This document shows, in pieces, positions 8,855-16,844 of a stretch of 64,000 nucleotides of DNA; within the stretch, counting starts at the first letter, position 1; every line of letters begins with the position of its first letter. The stretch spans positions 25,805 to 89,804 of the IMG/VR virus record IMGVR_UViG_3300031834_000002; one strand, 5' to 3'. The position numbers and the translations under genes are program-made. Origin of the DNA: a virus. Under the pieces are notes generated by a model. The model saw only the letters and a list, made by a program, of their open reading frames with translations, was not told where the DNA came from and made no database searches.

Positions 8855-9070
8855 ATGAGAAAATTTTTAAATTGGTTTCGTTTGTCATTTTATCAATATT
8901 TATTCGAAAAAGCCGATTATCCAAAATGGAGGTCGAATAATTTTTTTATAGATTGGTTTATAAGATTAAGATGTAGAATTAAAGGGCATCCTCATGGAGA
9001 AATTTATTATAATCCAAATGGTTATAAACCTGATGGAAGATGTAAAGATTGTGGGGATTTAATAATATAA
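8855..9070 (+). CDS. small zinc-ribbon phage protein, 71 aa
   Basis: An aromatic N-terminal half is followed by RLRCRIKGHPHG, a YNPNGYKPDGRC stretch and CKDCGD, a half ribbon that recurs in phage small proteins (CR..GH.x.G...YNP.G..PD.RCK.CGD). Probably binds one zinc ion. Role unknown. A GGAG site precedes the start. Confidence 0.65.
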   Translation: MRKFLNWFRLSFYQYLFEKADYPKWRSNNFFIDWFIRLRCRIKGHPHGEIYYNPNGYKPDGRCKDCGDLII

Positions 9071-9097
9071 AATTCACAAAGGAAGGAGGACAAACCA

Positions 9098-9316
9098 ATG
9101 ATTAGAAGCGAACACGCAAAAGACGATTTTACTGTGTTAGAGAATAAGATAAAAGAAGGTAAAGTTACACTTGAAGATGTGGCGAAAGTTGTCATAACTT
9201 TAGGTAAACTCCTTCTAAGTGTTAGAAGTAATCAAGTTACACAGATGAAAGCACAGGGAGTAGAATTGAGAAAACCAGTAATAAGAACAGAAGAAAAGAA
9301 AGAAGTAGAAGAATAA
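9098..9316 (+). CDS. hypothetical protein, 72 aa
   Basis: Helical, charged protein (LEDVAKVVITLGKLLLSVRS) with an acidic-basic C-terminal tail, preceded by the strong site AAGGAAGGAGGA. It is the last gene of the first rightward operon, just before the hairpin at 9339. No domain recognised. Confidence 0.65.
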   Translation: MIRSEHAKDDFTVLENKIKEGKVTLEDVAKVVITLGKLLLSVRSNQVTQMKAQGVELRKPVIRTEEKKEVEE

Positions 9317-9338
9317 TTTCTTTTCTGTAGTATAAAAT

Positions 9339-9362
9339 GAGAGGGGAATAAATGCCCCTCTC
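9339..9362 (+). terminator. hairpin ending the first rightward operon
   Basis: GAGAGGGG (9339-9346) pairs perfectly with CCCCTCTC (9355-9362) around an 8-base loop, 22 bases after the last stop. No U-tract follows, so it may terminate inefficiently or act as an RNA 3' boundary. It separates the first operon from the promoter at 9412. Confidence 0.6.
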
Positions 9363-9380
9363 CCAACTGTTTATAGAGGT

Positions 9381-9400
9381 TGTTAAGAAAACAAAAGTTA
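9381..9400 (+). promoter_or_regulatory. 20-bp box upstream of promoter, repeated at 63682
   Basis: The 20-base sequence TGTTAAGAAAACAAAAGTTA occurs here and, without a mismatch, at 63682-63701. In both places it starts 53-54 bases before an extended -10 element. Likely an upstream promoter element or activator site; inference from exact conservation and spacing. Confidence 0.55.
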
Positions 9401-9411
9401 CCATGAAATCA

Positions 9412-9440
9412 TTGACTTTAAGATTAAATTATGCTATACT
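9412..9440 (+). promoter_or_regulatory. sigma70-type promoter of second rightward operon
   Basis: TTGACT (9412-9417), 17-base spacer, TATACT (9435-9440), with an extended -10 TGC directly upstream. Transcription should begin near 9447, leaving only about 14 bases of leader before the ATG at 9461. The initial region TATACTTATAGT is shared with leftward promoters near 61.7 and 50.0 kb. Confidence 0.85.
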
Positions 9441-9460
9441 TATAGTGTAAAGAAAGAAAA

Positions 9461-9748
9461 ATGAAAAATAAATCGAATAAAGACAAAGGAAATAAATTTG
9501 AAAAAGAATGTCAACGAACAATTAATAGTGGTGCTTTTAATAGAGACCATGACCTTTCGACCAGTGAACAATGTATAGAATGTAAATTTACTGAAGCTAA
9601 AGGATTTAGAATTTCAACAAAAATTTTAGAGAAGTTATGGGGAGATTCTCTCGATGCCAACAAGATTCCTTGTTTAATTATCGGAATAAAAGACGGAACT
9701 ACGCAATGGACAATTAAATGTGAAATAAATAAGGAGAATAAACCATGA
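9461..9748 (+). CDS. Hjc-like PD-(D/E)XK nuclease, putative Holliday junction resolvase
   Basis: 95 aa with the core of a PD-(D/E)XK nuclease: Glu14 in GNKFEKE, Asp29/Asp31 region, then IECK (Glu40, Lys42), followed by PCLIIGIK and WTIKCEI strands. The arrangement resembles archaeal and phage Hjc-type resolvases. It is the first gene after the strong promoter, so it should be well expressed. A second, unrelated resolvase (RuvC-like) opens the window. Junction specificity is inferred; a general nuclease is possible. Confidence 0.65.
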   Translation: MKNKSNKDKGNKFEKECQRTINSGAFNRDHDLSTSEQCIECKFTEAKGFRISTKILEKLWGDSLDANKIPCLIIGIKDGTTQWTIKCEINKENKP

Positions 9749-10839
9749 AAAATAAAGAAACAAAATGGACACAAGATAAGTTAGATTTATTAAAAGTTTA
9801 TTTATCAGAAGGAAGGACTATCGTTAAAATCGCACAACTTATGAATCTAACCTATGGGGCGGTTGAAAAAACTATAACAAGATATAATCTTCGTATAGGT
9901 ATTAAAGAGACTAATGAAACAAAAACAAAACAGAAAAAAGATTTATCAAAAGAAATTATACAAACTCTTAAAGATGAACTTAGTCAGATTAAACCTTACG
10001 AACCTGCTAAACAAAGTAAAATAGATGTAAAAGGAGATACATTAGTTATTCAACTTACAGACCTTCATGCTGGAAAAATAGTAAAAGACCAAGAAGGCAA
10101 AGTTGTTTATGATGAAAATATTTTTAGACAGAGAATGGACAAATTATGTAAACAAATTTTAAAATTACTTGATAACAATATTATAAAAGGAGTTCCTATT
10201 ACAGATGTTGTAATTTTAAGCACTGGAGACCTTGCAAATGGAGAAGGAATTTATGCCACACAAGCATTTGAACAGGAATTAGCACCTCCAAGACAAACTA
10301 TGTTAGTTGTTGAAGTTATACAGAAATTAATTGTCTCGTTATTAGATAGAAAATTACCAGTTCGTTTTGCAGGTATAAGAGGGAATCATGGAAGAACTGG
10401 AAAAGATACTGATATAGCAAGTAATTGGGACTTAATGATTTATATGATTTTAGATTTTTGGGCAAAAGTAGTTTTGAAGAATTCTAAATTACAAATTAAA
10501 TATGCAGAAACAGAACAAATGAAACTCGATATTCGTGGACATGGATATTTAATCCGTCATATTTGTCCAGAACAAGTTGACTCTCCTGCTGGTCGTGTAA
10601 AAATAAATGAATGGGCAAGAAGACATGATGTAGAAGGTATAGTTTATGGACATTATCATCATGCAGGTATATTTGATTGTGATTCTATTAGAGTCTTTCG
10701 TGGAGGGTCAACTGTAGGAGGAGATTCATTATCGGAAAACATGGCAAAACATAGCGAACCTCTACAATTATGTTGGGGAGTTAATGAACATCGAGTATCT
10801 ACTTTTATTTATTTAGTAGATTTAGGAGAAAAAATATAA
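9745..10839 (+). CDS. metallophosphoesterase with N-terminal helix-turn-helix
   Basis: Residues 8-50 (WTQDKLDLLKVYLSEG...GAVEKTITRYNL) look like a recombinase-type or SANT-like helix-turn-helix. From about residue 100 follows a calcineurin-like phosphoesterase: Asp106-x-His108 (LTDLHAG), Asp162 (TGDLANGEGIY), Asn214-His215 (RGNHGR) and His303-x-His305 (GHYHH). This DNA-binding plus phosphoesterase arrangement recurs in phages. A DNA-processing role is likely but the substrate is unknown. ATGA overlap with the preceding nuclease. Confidence 0.8.
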   Translation: MKNKETKWTQDKLDLLKVYLSEGRTIVKIAQLMNLTYGAVEKTITRYNLRIGIKETNETKTKQKKDLSKEIIQTLKDELSQIKPYEPAKQSKIDVKGDTLVIQLTDLHAGKIVKDQEGKVVYDENIFRQRMDKLCKQILKLLDNNIIKGVPITDVVILSTGDLANGEGIYATQAFEQELAPPRQTMLVVEVIQKLIVSLLDRKLPVRFAGIRGNHGRTGKDTDIASNWDLMIYMILDFWAKVVLKNSKLQIKYAETEQMKLDIRGHGYLIRHICPEQVDSPAGRVKINEWARRHDVEGIVYGHYHHAGIFDCDSIRVFRGGSTVGGDSLSENMAKHSEPLQLCWGVNEHRVSTFIYLVDLGEKI

Positions 10840-10840
10840 A

Positions 10841-11074
10841 ATGATAGCAACCATCATAACTATTCAACGCAAACTTAGCCAATACGGAGGATATTATTTT
10901 CTTGTTACAATGAAAGGCGAAAATAGTAAAAGTTATTTTACTTACATCTATCCGAAGATGAGAAATTATTCGCATTGGAAACCTCTTTTAAAAGAAGGCA
11001 TTACTTTGACTGGTTTAAATATAAAGTCTAAAAACTTAATCGACGCAGATAGTTTAATTAAGGAAATAAAATAA
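10841..11074 (+). CDS. conserved phage hypothetical protein, 77 aa
   Basis: Contains the pattern RKLSQYGGYYFLVTMKGENS and later RNYSHWKPLL...DADS, which from memory recurs in small phage proteins next to recombination genes. Beta-rich and compact, possibly an OB-like fold, but this is not demonstrable here. It follows the phosphoesterase by one base. Confidence 0.6.
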   Translation: MIATIITIQRKLSQYGGYYFLVTMKGENSKSYFTYIYPKMRNYSHWKPLLKEGITLTGLNIKSKNLIDADSLIKEIK

Positions 11075-11136
11075 TGCTAATTATTGGTATACTTATATTA
11101 TTATTTTTAGTATGTGATTATTTAAGTGTTAATTAA
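11074..11136 (+). CDS. possible 20-aa hydrophobic peptide
   Basis: ATG at 11074 overlaps the previous TAA by one base and encodes a single membrane-spanning stretch (LIIGILILLFLV) ending CDYLSVN. It is too short to be sure. The coupled start and clear transmembrane character are the only support. Confidence 0.25.
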   Translation: MLIIGILILLFLVCDYLSVN

Positions 11137-11170
11137 GGAGAAATGTTAAATATATTTACAAGATAGTAAT

Positions 11171-11210
11171 CGGTAAGTTTTCGGTAAGTCATTTTTGCTA
11201 ATTGGTAAAG
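11171..11210 (+). repeat. short direct repeats in intergenic region
   Basis: CGGTAAGT at 11171-11178 and 11182-11189, with a related TGGTAAAG at 11203-11210, inside the 142-base gap before sbcD. Possible protein-binding sites or chance in AT-rich DNA. No good promoter was seen in the gap. Confidence 0.35.
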
Positions 11211-11278
11211 TTATATTAAAAACAATAAATACATTAACAGAAGAAAATAGAATAATTATTTAAGAAAGAAAAAATATA

Positions 11279-12154
11279 ATGATAAGAACAATAATTTGTG
11301 GCGACCTACATATCGACGAACGCAGTATTCCAGAGATAGACAGTATATTTTCTAATGATATTCTATCTATTGAATCAGATAGGTTTATTCAACTTGGGGA
11401 CTGGTTTCAATCAAATCGCCCTACTCCTTTAGAGCTTACATATTCTACACAATTAGTTTTAAAATTAAAGCAACATTATAAAGAAATAGTCATTCTTTCA
11501 GGAACAGGCGAACACGACCTATTGCATAATGAAAGTGTCATTTCGCATTTAGCGTCTTTAGGCGTGAAAACTATTAAAGGAGATTATATAGATAATACTA
11601 TTCTTTATGGTCATTTTATGGTAAATGAATCACGTTTTGCTTTCGGAACAGCAAGATGTGGTCTAAAAGATTTAGAAAAATATCAATATGTCTTCTTAGG
11701 ACATCAACATAGTCCTCAAGACCTTACAACGACAATATTTCATGTAGGGTCAATTAGATATTGTTCTTTTAATGAAGTAGAAGATAGAAAACAAATCATG
11801 ATATTACAAGATGGATTAATTGCCAATATAGAATTAAAATCTCTAATACCAATGTTAGATGTTACAGATGTAACAAAATTAGAACAATTAGAACCTCGTA
11901 ATAAAGTAAGAGTTATATTTAATTCTTTTGAAGATTATAAGAAAAATGCTTCTTATGTAAATAAGTTAGGGAAGAAATTTTTTCAATTTAAAATTTTGAC
12001 TAACTTTAAGGAATCTAATATTTTAGTGCAATCTTCTAATAGATTAGATATTAAAATTAATAAATCAAATATCATATCGAGTTATTTAGATAACATAAAA
12101 GATATAGAGGTTCGCAACTTATTGAAAGAACAATTTAATGAAAACAAAACATAA
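11279..12154 (+). CDS. sbcD: SbcD/Mre11-type recombination nuclease subunit (gp47-like)
   Basis: Calcineurin-fold nuclease expected to pair with the SbcC-like ATPase downstream for double-strand-end processing. Motifs: Asp9-x-His11 (GDLHID), Asp41 (LGDWF), GTGEHD at 75-80, His112 (YGHF), and His142-x-His144 (GHQHS). The usual Asn of the GNHD motif is Glu78 here. At 291 aa it is shorter than cellular SbcD and close to phage gp47. It overlaps the HNH gene by 17 bases; the partner gene lies 1.8 kb further on. Confidence 0.85.
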   Translation: MIRTIICGDLHIDERSIPEIDSIFSNDILSIESDRFIQLGDWFQSNRPTPLELTYSTQLVLKLKQHYKEIVILSGTGEHDLLHNESVISHLASLGVKTIKGDYIDNTILYGHFMVNESRFAFGTARCGLKDLEKYQYVFLGHQHSPQDLTTTIFHVGSIRYCSFNEVEDRKQIMILQDGLIANIELKSLIPMLDVTDVTKLEQLEPRNKVRVIFNSFEDYKKNASYVNKLGKKFFQFKILTNFKESNILVQSSNRLDIKINKSNIISSYLDNIKDIEVRNLLKEQFNENKT

Positions 12155-12758
12155 TATTAAAACATGTAGATGTGCTTCTTGTGCATCTTTACGAGGAGAA
12201 ACTAAAGGGGTTAATCATCCCAATTTTAAGGATGGTAGAAGTTTAAAATTATATTATTGTAAAGATTGTGGTAAACAAATAACTTGGCAAGCTATAAGAT
12301 GTTTATCTTGTGCTTCTAAATTAAGAATAGGGAAAAGAGAAAATAATCCTAATTGGTTAGGAGGATTTCTTCGAAATAAATGCATCGATTGTAATGAATC
12401 TATAAGTGTATATGTATCAAGATGTCAAGAATGTTATTTAAAAACTATTAAAGGTAAAAATCATCCTATGTATATTGATGGTTTGACTCTTTCTCCTTAT
12501 TCTTCCAAATTCACTAAAAAGTTAAAACAACAAATAAGAGATAGAGATAATCACGAATGTCGGTTATGTTATAAAACCGAAAAACAAGAATTGAAAAAAT
12601 TGAACAAAGTATTGTCTATTCATCATATTGATTATAATAGGCATAATTGTTTACATGAAAATTTAATAACAGTTTGTAATGCTTGCAATTTAAAAGTCAA
12701 TGCTAACAGAGATTATTATTATGCTTATTTTAATTATATTTTAAAAAAGTCAATTTAA
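12138..12758 (+). CDS. free-standing HNH homing-type endonuclease with zinc-ribbon modules (copy B)
   Basis: Inserted between sbcD and sbcC, its start overlapping sbcD. N-terminal repeats CRCASC, CKDCGKQ...CLSC and CIDCNES...CQEC are separated by NHPNFKDG, NNPNWLGG and NHPMYIDG linkers. The C-terminal HNH site has CRLC, SIHHIDYNRHNC and CNACN, ending NANRDYYYAYFNY. The catalytic end is very close to copy H (NKVLSIHHIDYN). DNA cleavage is inferred from family. Confidence 0.85.
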   Translation: MKTKHNIKTCRCASCASLRGETKGVNHPNFKDGRSLKLYYCKDCGKQITWQAIRCLSCASKLRIGKRENNPNWLGGFLRNKCIDCNESISVYVSRCQECYLKTIKGKNHPMYIDGLTLSPYSSKFTKKLKQQIRDRDNHECRLCYKTEKQELKKLNKVLSIHHIDYNRHNCLHENLITVCNACNLKVNANRDYYYAYFNYILKKSI

Positions 12759-12767
12759 GGAGAATAT

Positions 12768-12914
12768 ATGAAATTATCTAAATATTTTTTTATTATATAC
12801 TGTTTTATTTTCGGACATGAATTTAAAAATATAGGTAATCAAAATGGCAGATATTTAAAATGTATTAGATGTAAATTAACTATAAACAAAATAGACAAAT
12901 TTTTTAAAGGATAA
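12768..12914 (+). CDS. small membrane-like or zinc-binding protein, 48 aa
   Basis: Preceded by AAGGAG. A hydrophobic N-terminus (YFFIIYCFIFGHEF) is followed by CIRC. Cys12, His17, Cys32 and Cys35 could form a zinc site as in small phage proteins with a HEF...CxRC pattern. The short length lowers certainty. Confidence 0.45.
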   Translation: MKLSKYFFIIYCFIFGHEFKNIGNQNGRYLKCIRCKLTINKIDKFFKG

Positions 12915-12919
12915 TATAA

Positions 12920-13159
12920 ATGAAATTAGTGCAAATGGGATTTAAACAAGCATTTGAATATATATTAGATTTATTATGTTATTCGTATTATGTTAAGGCA
13001 GACAATTTAGTATCAGATACCACTTTTGATGAACTTGAAAAACTTTATTGTAAAATATTTAATACTCGAACAGCACCAAATCGAGCACATGAGCGAGATG
13101 GTTGCTATACTACAGGAATTAAAGTTATATATGATTTTTATAAAGGAATAAAAAAATAA
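12920..13159 (+). CDS. small protein resembling the Ia domain of NAD-dependent DNA ligase
   Basis: The segment YYVKADNLVSDTTFDELEKL resembles the NMN-recognition (Ia) region of LigA (YY..D.P.ISD..YD.L...L). There is no adenylation domain, so it cannot be a ligase alone. Such stand-alone small proteins occur in phages. The similarity is judged by eye only. It could be an NAD-related binding protein or a coincidental motif. Confidence 0.45.
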   Translation: MKLVQMGFKQAFEYILDLLCYSYYVKADNLVSDTTFDELEKLYCKIFNTRTAPNRAHERDGCYTTGIKVIYDFYKGIKK

Positions 13160-13161
13160 AT

Positions 13162-13404
13162 ATGGATAAACTTACAACTCAAATAAAATTATTAAATCAA
13201 ATTTATAAAGATATGAGATATAATTTAGAAACACTTAAAAAAATGTTTAAAAATGAATCAGGGATAAAACAAAAAATTGTATTAGTAGAAGCATTAACTA
13301 ATCAAATATATATGTCTATAATGGAGAAAATAGAAACAAAGGAAATAAATGAACAGTTTTTTAATATTATAAAGGATATAAGGAAAGAGAAAAATAATGA
13401 ATAA
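13162..13404 (+). CDS. hypothetical helical protein, 80 aa
   Basis: Almost entirely helical, charged sequence with no cysteine and no membrane segment. Two bases after the previous stop and overlapping the next start. Not recognised. Confidence 0.55.
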   Translation: MDKLTTQIKLLNQIYKDMRYNLETLKKMFKNESGIKQKIVLVEALTNQIYMSIMEKIETKEINEQFFNIIKDIRKEKNNE

Positions 13405-13549
13405 AGATGTTTATAGTTTTGGAAAATGTAGAGAATGTAATAAAAATACAGCATTAAAGAATGGATATTGCGTCGAATGTAAAGAACACGATATGCCAGA
13501 TTTTTTGAAAGATTTATTCAGACAAAAGGAGAACAATAATGAATCTTAA
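13397..13549 (+). CDS. small zinc-ribbon protein, 50 aa
   Basis: Cys11-x2-Cys14 and Cys25-x2-Cys28 (CRECNK...GYCVEC) make a standard zinc ribbon, followed by MPDFLKDLF, an ending that recurs in phage ribbon proteins. The start overlaps the previous gene by 8 bases and the end overlaps the next by 11. Confidence 0.6.
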   Translation: MNKDVYSFGKCRECNKNTALKNGYCVECKEHDMPDFLKDLFRQKENNNES

Positions 13550-13703
13550 AATAAAAATAAGAAAAATATTAAATGAAGGTTTAGTATTACCTATTTTAAG
13601 ATTAAGAGAAACGCATCCTGAATATACATTTACAGAAAAAGGATATAATATGTTATTAGATAATACTACAGAAGAAATAATAAAACTATTAGGAAAAGAA
13701 TAA
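13539..13703 (+). CDS. hypothetical protein, 54 aa
   Basis: Helical small protein starting inside the preceding gene after an AAAGGAG site and ending directly before ATG 13704. No domain recognised. Coupled position is the main support. Confidence 0.5.
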   Translation: MNLKIKIRKILNEGLVLPILRLRETHPEYTFTEKGYNMLLDNTTEEIIKLLGKE

Positions 13704-13973
13704 ATGAATAATTTAATTTGGAAATATGGTCATCTTTATGCACCATGTAATTGTGAAAAAGTTCATAAGTTCGTGAATTTTACTACATTATGTCCATATA
13801 CAAATCCTATAACTGCTGACGATTATAAAGAATATCATAAAAATATTGATATTGTTGCTAATAAATTAAAATGTTTGGGATTTAAATTTATAATGGGAGT
13901 TATGATAGGTAGTCATTCTGATATAGACAAAAACACGATTGAAAGAATATTACAACAGAAAGTTATAGAATGA
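13704..13973 (+). CDS. hypothetical protein, 89 aa
   Basis: Contains CNCEK, TLCPY and a segment KLKCLGFKFIMGVMIGSH. Not recognised. ATGA overlap with sbcC suggests co-translation with the recombination ATPase. Confidence 0.55.
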   Translation: MNNLIWKYGHLYAPCNCEKVHKFVNFTTLCPYTNPITADDYKEYHKNIDIVANKLKCLGFKFIMGVMIGSHSDIDKNTIERILQQKVIE

Positions 13974-15697
13974 TACTAAAATCAATTAACCTCAAAACTT
14001 TTAAATGTTTCGAAGATTATTCTGTCTCCTTTGACAAGATTAATTTACTTTCTGGTGCTATTGGCATTGGCAAAAGCACGATTTTAGAAGGATTAATCTT
14101 TGCTCTTTATGGATATTATTCTGGAGTTCTTGCCGACCTACCTACCAGAGATAAGTCGAAATCATGCACTGCAATGGTTATAATAGAGGATAATGGACAT
14201 ATTATAGAGATTATTAGGGATTATCCTTTAAAATTGACCATTAAAGAGGATGGAAAAATCTTAAAAATGTCCACAAGCGAAGGTAATACCTATTTAATAG
14301 ATAGATTTGGTAGTAGGCAAGATTTTTTCCAGTTTCGTATTGTTGATGCTTACAGTAAAGAAACTAATCTTTTGGAACAAGGTAATGTAGTTTTTAAGAA
14401 AATACTTTTCGCAGGAACAGACGAAAAATTTAATGAAGTAAGAAATAATCTAAATATAATTAAACTTGAACGAGAAAAATTAAATAAAGATTCAGTTGTA
14501 GTTTATAAACATTATCCATCTGAAAAACGTCTAAATACCCTAATTACTAATTTAGTAGATATTAATAATTCGTTAGTAATTGCAAATAGTAATATTGCAA
14601 CGATTGAAAAAGAACTAAGAGAAGATGAATTAAAACTTTCTCGAAATGAATCTCGACATGGAGAAATACAACGAATTGTAGGAGAATATTGCAAACAAAT
14701 AGAAAATATAGATACTATCCGTTCTTCTTATGATAGTTCCTTACAAACTGTTGAAACTCGTATTAAAACTTTAGAGAAAGATATTGAAAATTTTAAAAAA
14801 CAATTGGAAGAAATAGATAAACAATCGGATACTATAAAAACTACTGCTATTTGTTATGTATGTAAACAACCTTTAAATCAACATACTGCCGAAGACATTA
14901 TGAAAGAAAAAATTACTAAGAAAGAGGAATTATCGCTTAATATAAAAAGATATAAACATGATATAGAGATAACACAAGAAAATATTAAAACTTTAAAAGA
15001 AAATATTATGATAGAACGAAAAAAACGAGCCGATGAATTGGCAAAAGAATTAGAAAATATAAGAAACGAAGATATTGAACTTTGTCATGACATTCCTCGT
15101 TTATTGAATGATATTCAAAACACCAAAGAAATTATTATACAAAATAAAGAATCAAAAGATAAACTTCTTTTAAGAAAAGAAAGATTACAAGTATTAATAA
15201 TAAAACTCGAAGCTCGTTTACAACAGAAACAATACATCTATACTGAAAAAGATATAATTGTGGTTAAAAAAGCAATCGAAGAATTGGATAAACTTTCCAG
15301 TGTATATTTAGTGTCAACAGTGCAATCTCTTGAGCCAATTATAAATTCTATTTTAGAAAAAATAGGATTCCAGATAACATTTGATGTAGATATTAAAGGA
15401 AAATTTAATATAATTCTTAGTAAAGAAGACATTCAATACAAATATTCTGACCTTAGTTGCGGTCAACGTCTTATTCTACAAATAGCATTAAAATTATCAT
15501 TGCTTCTGCAACAAAGTAAAACAGGAATTATTTTAAGTGATGAAGGATTATCTGCACTTGAAAATAACAATCTGGAAGACATTATTAATTTATTTAAAGA
15601 ACTACAATTTCAATTAGTCTTCGTTTTACATCGTGCTTCAATTGAAGACACAGAAATAAATACTATCAGATTAGGAGAACAACATGACACTATATGA
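13970..15697 (+). CDS. sbcC: SbcC/Rad50-type recombination ATPase subunit (gp46-like)
   Basis: SMC-like ATPase. Walker A is GAIGIGKS (residues 29-36). Long coiled coils flank a zinc hook CYVC (Cys295, Cys298). The ABC signature is DLSCGQRLILQ and Walker B is GIILSDEG. At 575 aa it has phage gp46 size. It should act with the SbcD-like nuclease at DNA ends; an HNH gene and five small genes now separate the two partners, which are usually adjacent. Confidence 0.93.
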   Translation: MILKSINLKTFKCFEDYSVSFDKINLLSGAIGIGKSTILEGLIFALYGYYSGVLADLPTRDKSKSCTAMVIIEDNGHIIEIIRDYPLKLTIKEDGKILKMSTSEGNTYLIDRFGSRQDFFQFRIVDAYSKETNLLEQGNVVFKKILFAGTDEKFNEVRNNLNIIKLEREKLNKDSVVVYKHYPSEKRLNTLITNLVDINNSLVIANSNIATIEKELREDELKLSRNESRHGEIQRIVGEYCKQIENIDTIRSSYDSSLQTVETRIKTLEKDIENFKKQLEEIDKQSDTIKTTAICYVCKQPLNQHTAEDIMKEKITKKEELSLNIKRYKHDIEITQENIKTLKENIMIERKKRADELAKELENIRNEDIELCHDIPRLLNDIQNTKEIIIQNKESKDKLLLRKERLQVLIIKLEARLQQKQYIYTEKDIIVVKKAIEELDKLSSVYLVSTVQSLEPIINSILEKIGFQITFDVDIKGKFNIILSKEDIQYKYSDLSCGQRLILQIALKLSLLLQQSKTGIILSDEGLSALENNNLEDIINLFKELQFQLVFVLHRASIEDTEINTIRLGEQHDTI

Positions 15698-15869
15698 TAT
15701 AATAGAAATAAAAAAAATAATGAATGTCGAAGATAAAAAATTATGTAGTAAATGTATTAATATACTACTTAATTATGCTTGGAATTATTTCCATATAAAT
15801 AAAACTAAAACAGATAGAATTTTAGATAATTTAATCGAAAAATATAAAGGAGCATCTAATGAAAAATAA
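15684..15869 (+). CDS. hypothetical protein, 61 aa
   Basis: Small helical protein with one Cx2C (CSKC). It overlaps sbcC by 14 bases and the peptidase gene by 11. Not recognised. Confidence 0.5.
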   Translation: MTLYDIIEIKKIMNVEDKKLCSKCINILLNYAWNYFHINKTKTDRILDNLIEKYKGASNEK

Positions 15870-16224
15870 ATGCCCTAAAAATGTTATAATGTTTAGCGAC
15901 CCGATTTATTGTCAAGATTTTATGGTAGTTGTAACTCCTTCTCATACTAAATATAGAAAGATAATGAAAAAAATGTTAAATTTTGATGTAGAAAAAGATG
16001 ATTCTTGTAGCGGATGTTTTCAAGTAATTCATAATAAAACAAGAGGAGATTTAGGTATTATATGGATTCCTAATAAACAAACTACATTAATTCACGAATT
16101 GTTTCATGCAACTTCATGGTTAATGAGAAATCGAGATATAACGCTTGATTCAGAAGGAGCAGAAGAGGCATGGGCGTATCATATATCTTATCTTTATAAA
16201 GAGATTAAAGAAAGATTAAAATGA
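15859..16224 (+). CDS. zinc metallopeptidase-like protein (HExxH)
   Basis: TTLIHELFHATSW places His79, Glu80 and His83 in a classical HExxH zinc site, with a downstream EGAEEAWAYHIS whose glutamates could give the third ligand. At 121 aa it is a minimal minigluzincin- or SprT-like domain. Several phages carry such short HELFH proteins. The substrate is unknown. AAAGGAG precedes the start; ATGA overlap with the HNH gene. Confidence 0.65.
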   Translation: MKNKCPKNVIMFSDPIYCQDFMVVVTPSHTKYRKIMKKMLNFDVEKDDSCSGCFQVIHNKTRGDLGIIWIPNKQTTLIHELFHATSWLMRNRDITLDSEGAEEAWAYHISYLYKEIKERLK

Positions 16225-16844
16225 TACAAATGAAAAATAAAACTACGATAAAAATTTGTAAAGAATGTAAAAAAGAATTCTTTATAAATTATTATTTTCA
16301 TAATGCTCGAAAATATTGTTCTGATATTTGTCATAAAGAAGCACATAATAAATCCAGTAAAAAATATAATCGCAAAAATAAACAAAAAAGAAAAGATTAT
16401 AATAAAAAATATTATCAAACACATCGAAAATTAATTTTAAAGAGCCAAAAGCAATATAGAGAAAAAAATAAAAAACAACTTAAAGTAAAACGAATTAAAA
16501 ACAAAGAAAAATTAAGATTAAATTTTCAAAAATGGTTAAAAAATCCTATTAATCGATTAATTTATAATTATCGAATTAGACTTTCTCATGTATTATCATC
16601 TGGTATTAAAGATATACCTACTTTAAAATTAATAGGTTGCACAATAGAATTTTTAAAGAACCATTTAGAAAAACAGTTTACTAAAGGTATGTCTTGGTCA
16701 AATTACGGTAAGTGGCATGTTGACCACATTAAACAATGTTGTCTATTTAATTTATCTAAAAAAAGTGAACAATTTAAATGCTTTAACTATAAGAATCTTC
16801 GCCCTTTGTGGGCGAAAGATAATTTTAAAAGACCAAAAAGATGA
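16221..16844 (+). CDS. HNH endonuclease of a second type (copy C)
   Basis: An N-terminal zinc finger (CKECKKEF...CSDIC) and a long lysine-rich helical linker precede a C-terminal nuclease domain with IGCTIEFLKNHLEKQF, MSWSNYGKWHVDHI and NLRPLWAKDN. This is a known phage HNH subtype (GMSW.NYG.WH.DHI). Unlike copies A, B and H it lacks the repeated ribbon plus NHP-W-GG architecture, so it was probably acquired separately. ATGA overlap with the peptidase gene. Confidence 0.8.
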   Translation: MIQMKNKTTIKICKECKKEFFINYYFHNARKYCSDICHKEAHNKSSKKYNRKNKQKRKDYNKKYYQTHRKLILKSQKQYREKNKKQLKVKRIKNKEKLRLNFQKWLKNPINRLIYNYRIRLSHVLSSGIKDIPTLKLIGCTIEFLKNHLEKQFTKGMSWSNYGKWHVDHIKQCCLFNLSKKSEQFKCFNYKNLRPLWAKDNFKRPKR

